A stretch of DNA of 64,000 nt. It comes from Raffaelea ambrosiae (Eukaryota > Ascomycota > Sordariomycetes > Ophiostomatales > Ophiostomataceae). The translations under genes and the position numbers were made by a program. The DNA lies in the NCBI GenBank assembly GCA_002778195.1, contig PCDI01000004.1, positions 2,312,418-2,376,417 on the forward strand, given 5' to 3'. This document shows positions 56,418 to 64,000 of this stretch, one piece after another. Position 1 is the stretch's first letter. Every line of letters starts with the position of its first letter. Under the pieces are notes generated by a model. That model was not told the DNA's origin. It saw nothing but the letters and a program-made list of their open reading frames with translations, and did not search any database.

Positions 56418-57278
56418 GATGCGAGAACTGGTCGACCTGGGACCGCGAAGACGTTCGCGTGCTGGGAAGATGGAATGTCGAGATCGGAGAGTCAGAAAAT
56501 GCGGAAACACTGTCACACGTAGAGAGACGGTAGCCGTCAGGGAGCTTCCGCGCTGGGTCTGGTGGTCGTAAAGTGCGCGCTGATAGTCAGGTAACAGAGG
56601 CCTGAGAATCAGACCAACGGCGCGAAAAGGCAAACGTTGTTCCGTTTACCACCAGGCAGACAGGCGAGCCTGTCGAGCCTCCCTCCAGAGCTTCACTTCC
56701 TGCTTGACGCCCATCCAGATGTAAACGGGTCCGGGGAGAAACGGAGCGAGCGCGCGGTTTTCTTGTTCTTGAAATAGGTTTCGGGAAGCGAGGAAGTGAC
56801 AGAGGATGTGCGTGGGGGGCTTCTTCGATGACTTTGCGTCGATGCTCGTGGTGCTGTTTTCAGAGATTCCTGCTGTTGAAGAGGGAGAGTTTTGGGTTGG
56901 CCTTTCTGAACAAACACTTTCCAGGCGCGAGGCGCCGCAGGAGCTAGTCAGGTGATCAGATATCCACTTTTAACGTTAGGTCGGTCGCGGAGAAATCTAT
57001 GGCCGCAGGTGCTTGTCGCGTCCCTGTCCCCTTTCTGCTGACAGGTCCCCTAAAAGCTCCACAACCCTTAGCTTCCAGAGCCGAGCTCAACAAACACATC
57101 GACAGCCTTGACGCTTCCGCCCTGCCTGCCGCCCTGATGACCCGTTGCACCTCGACGCCACTGACAGAGCCTGCTAACTGCAGTAGGCTGTATATTTAGG
57201 CTTTGCGACAACTTCTGCAACCGAACCAGAGGACATCCCTTCCCTTCCCTGCCGTCCCCGCGTCGCATTCTGTCTACC
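56418..57278. promoter_or_regulatory. Divergent TAF4/YSH1 promoter region
   Basis: An 861-bp region between the start codons of TAF4 (-) and YSH1 (+), expected to carry both promoters. It has CT-rich sequence before the YSH1 start. No specific site is identified. Confidence 0.5.
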
Positions 57279-60200
57279 ATGGCATCCAAGAGGAAGGCTG
57301 CCGCGATGGCGGCTTCACCTGAAGAGCCCGTCGACCCGGCCGACGAATTGATGTTCCTCTGTCTGGGTGGTGGAAATGAGGTTGGCCGCTCTTGCCATAT
57401 TATCCAATACAAGGGAAAGACTGTCATGGTATGCCGTTTATGTGTTCCCTGCCTGCTGTCTATACACACCTAACTTTTGTGTCTTTCTAGCTCGATGCTG
57501 GCCAGCATCCGGGATACGATGGCCTTGCCTCGCTTCCCTTCTTTGACGACTTTGACCTCAGTACCGTCGATGTTCTGTTAATCAGCCAGTAGGTTCCTCC
57601 CTTTCTCTCGTATCTTTCGCGTCCTTTCGTTTGGCTGCGGTCCCCGATATGCGCGCGCTGTCAAGCAACAATACCCCCCGAGGTTGGATTAAGGTAGATT
57701 TATGTATGCGTGTATGAGAAGAGTTGTTCCAGGGCCTACGCGGCGGGTCTAGTACAGATGCCAAGCTAGCCACGGATATTGGCATATGGCTTCTGCCGAA
57801 AGAACAGAAAAGACGGCTGTATTTCAGCCTTGTCTCGAGCCACCCAGAGAACAGCCTTGTACGCAGCTATCAATACAATTCGATTTTCTTGCCAACTACT
57901 TGTTTCTACTTCTTCTTTGCCTCCTCCCGCGCAGACATAAGCACCTCAACTTATGTGACACTTGCCCTTGTCCTGAAACGTTGTCACGCAGACCATCCTT
58001 GCCGTTTTTCTGTAAAGACATCCCATTCTAGACAGCTGCGCTGACATGATAATCAAGTTTCCACGTTGATCATGCGGCGTCTTTGCCCTATGTGTTGGCC
58101 AAGACCAATTTCCGCGGTCGTGTGTTCATGACGCATCCGACCAAGGCCATCTACAAGTGGCTCATCCAGGACAGCGTCCGTGTCGGCAACACATCGTCAA
58201 ACCCGACGTCACAACCCGTCTACACAGAGCAAGACCATCTAAGCACGTTCCGGCAGATTGAAGCTATCGACTATCACACGACCCACACCGTGTCGTCTAT
58301 ACGAATTACTCCCTATCCCGCCGGTCACGTTCTCGGCGCTGCCATGTTCCTCGTCGAAATTGCCGGTCTCAAGATCTTCTTTACAGGCGACTACTCCCGT
58401 GAGCTCGACCGGCATTTGGTTTCTGCAGAAGTACCCAAGGGCGTCAAAATCGATGTGCTCATTACGGAGTCCACTTACGGTATTGCATCCCACGTGCCCC
58501 GCCTAGAGCGGGAGCAGGCACTGATGAAGTCGATTACGGGCATTCTCAATCGTGGCGGTCGCGTGTTGATGCCAGTGTTTGCCCTCGGCCGTGCCCAGGA
58601 GCTGCTCCTGATTCTGGATGAATACTGGAGCAAGCATGCCGATTTCCAAAATTTCCCTATCTACTATGCCAGTAATTTGGCCAAGAAGTGCATGGTGGTC
58701 TACCAAACATACACAGGTGCCATGAATGATAACATCAAGAGGCTATATGCAGAGAGGGCCAAGGAGGCTGAAGCTACTGGAAACAGCGCCGGCGGTGGTG
58801 GGCCGTGGGATTTCCGCTTCATCCGATCGCTGAAAAACCTGGACCGATTCGAAGACATCGGCGGCTGTGTTATGCTTGCTAGCCCGGGTATGCTGCAAAA
58901 TGGTGTCAGCCGAGAACTGTTGGAGCGGTGGGCACCGAGCGACAAGAACGGTGTTATTATAACGGGTTACAGTGTCGAAGGCACCATGGCGAAACAGATC
59001 ATGCAGGAACCAGACCACATACAAGCCGTCATGTCAAGGAGCATGACCGGCGGGGGCCGTCGCGCTCCAGGCGGCGACTCGGAAAAGGTCTTGATTCCAC
59101 GCCGATGCAGCGTTCAGGAGTATTCCTTTGCCGCCCATGTAGACGGTACAGAGAACCGCGAGTTCATCGAGGAAGTGAACGCGCCTGTGGTAGTATGTTT
59201 GCCCCCATTTTTCGCTAATGGACTTTTTTGTATATCTATTTTCGTGCTGACGCGGGTCCCAGATCTTGGTTCACGGCGAACAACACAACATGATGCGGTT
59301 AAAGTCGAAGCTGCTGTCATTGAATGCCAGTAGGGCCGACAAGGACAAGATGAAGGTGTACAGCCCACGAAACTGCGAAGAGCTGCGCATCCCGTTCAAG
59401 ACAGACAAGATCGCCAAGGTCGTGGGCAAGCTGGCTTCTGTGACTCCTGCTGCTCAACTCTTCCAGACAGTGTCGCAAGACCAGCAGATACAACAGTCAC
59501 AGCGGTCATCAGGACCAATAATAACGGGTGTATTGGTGCAGAATGATTTTAAACTGTCGTTGATGGCGCCGGAAGATCTGCACGAGTATGCTGGCCTAAC
59601 GACAACAACGATCGTCTGCCGGCAACGGTTGACACTCAGTGCGGCTGGTATAGACCTTATTCGATGGGCCCTGGAAGGCACGTTTGGCACAATCGAAGAG
59701 CTGCCAGAAATGCATCGAAAGAAGCAGAACGGGAAGATCAAGAAGAAGAACGGTGCTGAGACCGGGAATGGGATGGCCATTGAGAATGGCAACGGGAGCA
59801 AGAAGGAGGAAGATGGCGAAGCCGAAGACGAAGACATGGAAGATGATGATGAGTACTACGAAGAAGAAGAAGCCGATGAAGAGATCAACCAACTGGTAGC
59901 CGCCTATCTCGTGATGGGCTGTGTGGCCGTTCGATACTACGCTAGCGGCGAGATTGAACTGGAATGGGAAGGCAATATGCTCAACGACGGCATTGCCGAC
60001 GCTGTTATGGCTGTTCTGTTTTCAGTTGAGAGCAGTCCTGCAGCAGTCAAACGTATGCTGTTCCTCCCCGTGTTACGATTTCGAATGTGTAAATGCTAAC
60101 GAAAGTTTACAGAATCTGGCAAAAGTGGCCATTCTCATCACCACCATGGTCATCAGCACGAACTGCCTCTACGCAATCTGCATGCGGGCATCACGCCTGA

Positions 60201-60585
60201 AGAGCAGTTTAGCCGGCTGTGCATGTTTCTCGAAGCACAGTTTGGTGCCGACAACGTGTCGCCCATCGCCGAGCCGCGACTGCCAGAGACACTCAACGGA
60301 GACATCACAAAGAAGGAGGAGGGGGGAGAAGACGCAAAGAAAGAGGAGGTGGAGGACTCTGAGGAGGCCAAGGAGGAGAAGAGACAGGCACAGATTCAGC
60401 AGGAGCTGGCACGCCTGCACCAGGCGGGTATCCCTGTGCCTGGCGTGCTGGTCAAGGTAGACAAGATGGAGGCTAAAGTCTGGCTGGATGACCTGGAGAT
60501 CGAGTGTGGCCACAGAGTATTTGCAGACCGTGTGCGGGCTGTGGTGGACCGGGCTGTGGAAGTGACTGCACCGCTGTGGCGATAA
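57279..60585 (+). CDS. Pre-mRNA 3'-end processing endonuclease Ysh1/CPSF73
   Basis: Five exons, 57279-57428, 57491-57588, 58058-59192, 59263-60052 and 60113-60585, encode 881 residues. Ysh1 is the zinc-dependent nuclease that cuts pre-mRNA before polyadenylation in the nuclear CPF/CPSF complex. The metallo-beta-lactamase motifs are intact: MFLCLGGGNEVGRSC, LDAGQHPGYDG, HFHVDH (83-88), GHVLGAA (His173), FFTGDYSREL (Asp194) and ITESTYG. The beta-CASP region (FALGRAQELLLILDEYW, YASNLAKKC, HVDGTENREFIEE) and the C-terminal Ysh1-specific domain follow, with an acidic insert near residue 655 and a KEE-rich segment near the end. Intron 2 is 469 nt, splits the HFHVDH motif and ends in CAAG. The other introns are 60-70 nt. 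Confidence 0.96.
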
Positions 60586-61326
60586 TGGTGAATCTGGGTT
60601 GGGCTTGGGGTTGTGGCATCATCATATCATGGGAATTTATGTCGGCGGCGTGTAACAATTACCGGGGTCGGGGCCAGGGAAAACACCCGAGCGCGTGGTA
60701 TTTATGTTTGCACTTTTATCTAGACAAAGCAAAGCAATATAGCTCAGGAATATTGAATGTATCTTACGCCGAGATGGACCAGGACTCTTCTTAACAAGAG
60801 TTGCGGCTTGCATGAATCGTGCTGCCTATCATGCCTCAGTCATGTCCACTTCCAGGAGAACCTATGAGAGTCTATGTCGGTATTCAACATACCGATCGTT
60901 GATCAACCTAAGAGAACATGCACTGCCAATTCTTTACTTTACCTCCAATTAGCTTACACCAAGACCTGGGCTGTCGCCTGTAGTTCTCATTGGTAGCCTT
61001 CTGGGCAACTCTGAAATCGGCACTGCCTGCAAAATAGTGGGTCCGGTCTTGAGAGAGCTTGGGGCGTCTTACGTGCAGCCCCGCACAGCGTACTTACGAA
61101 CCCCCATTGGAGCCGCCGCCACTCTGGCACAGCCATGCTCGCACATTGACTTTCACCCATCACCACCACCGACGCCCGCGGTTTGCTTCTGCCTCCAGCG
61201 CAACCCTACCCGCCCGCCCGAAACCAAACGAGCTTTCTCTCCTCCCCCCTCCCCCTCTCCCCTCCTCGCCCTGTTTCCTGCCTCTTTTCGACAGCCCGCC
61301 CCCGGCCCCGTCCCGCTTCGCCCACC
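60586..61326. other. Intergenic region YSH1-ARPC5
   Basis: A 741-bp stretch containing the YSH1 3' UTR and the ARPC5 promoter. Strongly C-rich pyrimidine sequence directly precedes ATG 61327. No gene is recognised. Confidence 0.5.
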
Positions 61327-62026
61327 ATGTCCATCATCCAGCAGGTCTCCGACTCGTCGTTCAGCGACGCCTGGCGCACGATCAACATCGATGCCCTCGA
61401 GGAGGACAGCCCCGCCAACTTTAACACAACGACACTGCGGCCGCCTGTGCCCGAGATCTCCGAGGCCGAGGTGCGCCAGCTTTCCGGCCAGGTGCGCCAG
61501 CTTCTGCGCGCCGGCGACAACGAGGGCGCCCTGCGGGGCTGCCTAGAGTTCCCTGTCTATGTGGGCACCGATGCCGCCAAGGAAGCGTCGCTGCAGACCG
61601 TCGTCGAGGTGCTGCAGTCCATCAAGGCCAGCGAAATGTCGCCGCTGCTGAAGCGGCTGTATGCTTCGGAGAACGGCAGCGAGCTGCTGGATGTGTTGAT
61701 GAAGTACCTGTAAGTCGCATCCCTCCGGTCCCTCTTTTTTTTTTTCTTGTGGTCTGGCTATCCACCTGCTTACCTCCCTGCTTCTTCTCAGCTACAAAGG
61801 AATGGCTTCGTCGGCTGGCGCGGGCGCCGGTAGCTCGGCACGTACGCCGACGCGCGGTGTCACTCCCCAGCAGACGGGGTTCAGCCAGGTTGGATCTCGG
61901 CCCGGCGGCGTCAACGAATCGGCCGGTGCCGCTATGAGCGTGCTCCTGAGCTGGCACGAGAAGGTCGTTGATGTGGCCGGGCTCGGCAGTATACAACGGA
62001 CGATGACGGACTGGCGGAGAGTGTGA
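61327..62026 (+). CDS. Arp2/3 complex subunit 5 (p16-Arc)
   Basis: Exons 61327-61709 and 61792-62026 (82-nt intron, GTAAGT...CTCAG) encode 205 residues. The join gives LLDVLMKYL-YKGMAS. Recognition rests on SFSDAWRTINIDALEED at the N-terminus, the helical core with ALRGCLEFPVYVG and ASLQTVVEVLQSIKASEMS, and the C-terminal MSVLLSWHEKVVDVAGLGSI followed by RTMTDWRRV. ARPC5 helps hold the seven-subunit complex that nucleates branched actin at cortical patches. The Ser/Ala/Gly/Thr-rich loop after the junction (about 132-170) makes it a little longer than the animal 151-residue protein, as usual in fungi. Confidence 0.95.
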
Positions 62027-62478
62027 TCCCGGACGACAAGAATGGACTTGGACCAAGATCAAGAGGAATTGATCTAAAAGCGACAAAAAAAAAACCCCGA
62101 GAACCATAAACAATAAACAAAAACGACATCCAATGGGAAGCAAAAAAAGCAAACACAAGATTACACAACAAAAGCAATGGGAGGACAGGGAGGCTTGTAG
62201 AGCCACCAGATAGAGCTTGCTATATGATTGCTTGTTTTCTGGCTCGCTGGGCTGTCTGTCGGATTAATAATAGCGCTGGGTTCGGACTTGGCTTCCCTTA
62301 AGGTCCAGTGAACTAGTAGACAGCAGCAGAGTTGGTTTGTGTTGGGTTGGTTTTCTGTTCACATAGCCCTTGCTTTCCGCATCCTCTCTCTCGAGGAAGA
62401 AACACACCAAAAAAACATTTGAAATCAAAGAGAACACAATTCATGCATATCTATTTTCATTTCAACCATAATCGTACA
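62027..62478. other. 3' intergenic region between convergent genes
   Basis: A 452-bp stretch with the 3' ends of ARPC5 (+) and the methyltransferase gene (-). A-rich on the + strand at 62080-62170. No gene is seen. Confidence 0.5.
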
Positions 62479-63721
62479 TTATTTCTTCTCGAGAACGTCT
62501 TTGAGGCTGACTTGGCCACTGCCCCGGGGCAACGGCTTGGGTTGGTTTTCTGAAGGGTGCCACCCAATCATATAGATAATCCGGAACGTTGCCGGAATGG
62601 TGCCGTCCGGGTTGCCGTGTAGTTCGCGGTAGATAGCATCGTTGGCCAGCAGCACATCGCGTCTAATGGCACCCATCTCCCGGCCCATGATCGCATTGCC
62701 CTCCCCCATGGCCTGGAGGTCGGTCATCAGCGCAAACGTATCTGGGTAATCCACGATGATGTCGTCCACATCGACTGTCAACATGTTGAACCCGGTCCGC
62801 TGCAGCAGGCCACCCACATCGCGCACATCCGCCAGTGGTGACACGTGCGGTGAGAGGCCGCCTCTCCGGTCCTGCTCGGCCAGCTGTAAGGACGTCCGCA
62901 GCTCGAACAACGAGTCACCGCCGAGCATGGCGCCAATAAAGGGGCAGTCCGGCTTCAGGAGACGGTTGAGCTGGGTCAACACGCCTGGAAGGTCGTTGAT
63001 CCAGTGCAAGCTGAGGCTGCTGAGAATAAGGTCGTATGTACCCGGCACAAACGGGGCCACCGACGCACGGGTCCCGTCTTCGCCGGTGCCGACGCCGCCA
63101 ACCACGCCACCGCCCTCCTCTTCCTCGGGCGTCATGACATGCCTCGTAATGGCCATTTCCCGGTTGAAGGGCAGGTCGACGTCACGGAAGAGTAACGCTT
63201 CCGACGAGTCGACGGCCGTCAGGCGCTCAATGCGCTCCGACAGAGGCGGCGATATCGGCCGTGCCGGGTCTGGATCCGGGTTGGGACGGACCAGTGCCCG
63301 TGCTACGTTGCACGAGTTGGCTCCAAAGTCGAGGGCATTGGGAAAGGTTCGTTTGATGTCCTTGCACAGTTAGGCCAGCCGCATCCTCTCAAGACACAGT
63401 ATAAACAGAAGCGCTCACCAAGAGTCTCTCACAGAGCCGCACGGCCACCTCATCCTTGAGGTAGTCTGCTTGGCGGCTGGCCTCCACATTGGACGCGGCC
63501 CTCTCTTTTTGCAGCCATTTTGTTCGCCGGTTGAACACTTCAAACACGGGGTTCCCACCTGCCTGGAAAGCATAGCCACGGCAAGCAGCTGCCGGGGAGG
63601 ACAGCAATGGTTGAGGGGGTGCGCATGCCAGGGCGCTCTTGGGGAAGACAGGTTGGCGCACGCAAGCCGATGGCCGTCTAAGAGGCGTCGCCGCGCGGAG
63701 CCGTAAACAAGACGCCCTCAT
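62479..63721 (-). CDS. Mitochondrial complex I assembly methyltransferase NDUFAF5
   Basis: Exons 63721-63419 and 63360-62479 (58-nt intron, GTGAGC...GCAAG) encode 394 residues. The first 50 residues are rich in Arg, Ala and Ser without acids, a likely mitochondrial targeting peptide. FEVFNRRTKWLQKERAA and DYLKDEVAVRLCERLL-DIKRTF follow; the junction restores the frame. The SAM-binding motif reads ALDFGANSCN, degenerate from the usual glycine-rich form. Then come YDLILSSLSLHWINDLPG, PFIGAMLGGDSLFELRTSL and VDYPDTFALMTDLQAMGEGN, strongly specific for this family. NDUFAF5 hydroxylates an arginine of complex I subunit NDUFS7 despite its methyltransferase fold. A Gly/Glu-rich insert lies between the SAM motif and the YDLIL segment. 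Confidence 0.92.
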
Positions 63722-64000
63722 TTCTCTGCGGCCTATTCTTACACCAGTGCCCTATAAAACAAACCGCGCCGGCTGGCCTATTCCATGTCTGCGAGCAAAG
63801 GCTTTCGTCGACTGGGACGGACAGAGGCTGCTTGTGCGAGCTGGGGGGACGTCTTATTATTGCTGCTAAAAGCTCAAGTTTTCAGCCACATCATGAGCCA
63901 CACCATGACTTTCCCTTGAGAACATGGCGGGGCTCTTGCGCCAAACCACGCGTGTCTCCGTCTGGCGTTGCATCGAATAGGGGCAAAAGGCCACTGGACT
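63722..64000. other. Upstream region of NDUFAF5 to window end
   Basis: Presumed promoter side of the minus-strand gene. No coding frame is recognised. Confidence 0.4.

Noticed and set aside
1..64000. CRISPR arrays, prophage, secondary-metabolite cluster
   Set aside because: The genome is fungal, the tandem repeats lack spacers, and no backbone synthase, transporter or cluster-specific regulator is seen.

Overview
The window is nuclear DNA from a filamentous ascomycete. Genes are widely spaced, lie on both strands, and carry short introns (about 57-152 nt, one of 469 nt) with GTRNGT-type donors and CTRAC-like branch points. Several proteins resemble Pezizomycotina-type orthologues. The protein style and the low-complexity intergenic DNA suggest a Sordariomycete, possibly near Ophiostomatales (Sporothrix/Ophiostoma-like), but the genus is a guess. 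I recognise no tRNA, rRNA, CRISPR array, prophage or intact transposon.

Layout. 1-6390: gene-free, rich in minisatellites, ending in a roughly 2 kb pyrimidine-rich leader of an HMG-box regulator (6391-9603, +). 10499-11521 (-): YggS/PROSC-type PLP protein. 12254-14200 (+): fungal single-pass membrane protein of unknown role. 14825-15713 (-): small SET-domain protein. 15714-22774: about 7 kb without a recognisable gene. 22775-26260 (-): Pol I initiation factor RRN6, divergent from kinetochore SPC25 (26865-27756, +), which is followed by the tiny three-exon gene MZT1 (28438-28883, +). 30117-32706 (-): CHY/RING E3 ligase. 33730-35870 (-): histidine phosphatase (yeast Det1-like). 37469-38152 (+): DUF1168/PRKRIP1-like protein. 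38602-40737 (-): chaperonin CCT3. 41793-43200 (+): decayed F-box-family gene in an AT-rich island. 45127-46437 (-): putative zinc-finger protein. 48855-51062 (-): coiled-coil protein with Asn/Ser tracts. 52386-53602 (-): Nit2-type amidase. 54221-56417 (-): TFIID subunit TAF4. 57279-60585 (+): mRNA 3'-end endonuclease YSH1/CPSF73. 61327-62026 (+): Arp2/3 subunit ARPC5. 62479-63721 (-): complex I assembly factor NDUFAF5.

The genes are mostly conserved housekeeping functions (transcription, RNA processing, mitosis, protein folding, actin, mitochondria) and do not form one pathway or a metabolic cluster. Exon models were built by hand from reading frames, splice consensus and family conservation. 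All spliced models close in frame: 28 introns in functional genes.

The points most worth a second look are five introns ending in CAAG, the long YSH1 intron that splits the catalytic HxHxDH motif, the F-box pseudogene with a retained intron, two large gene-free regions upstream of regulatory-type genes, several 7-13 bp intergenic minisatellites (one overlapping a stop codon), and a cluster of ambiguous bases in and beside TAF4. I did not find a convincing new multi-gene system.
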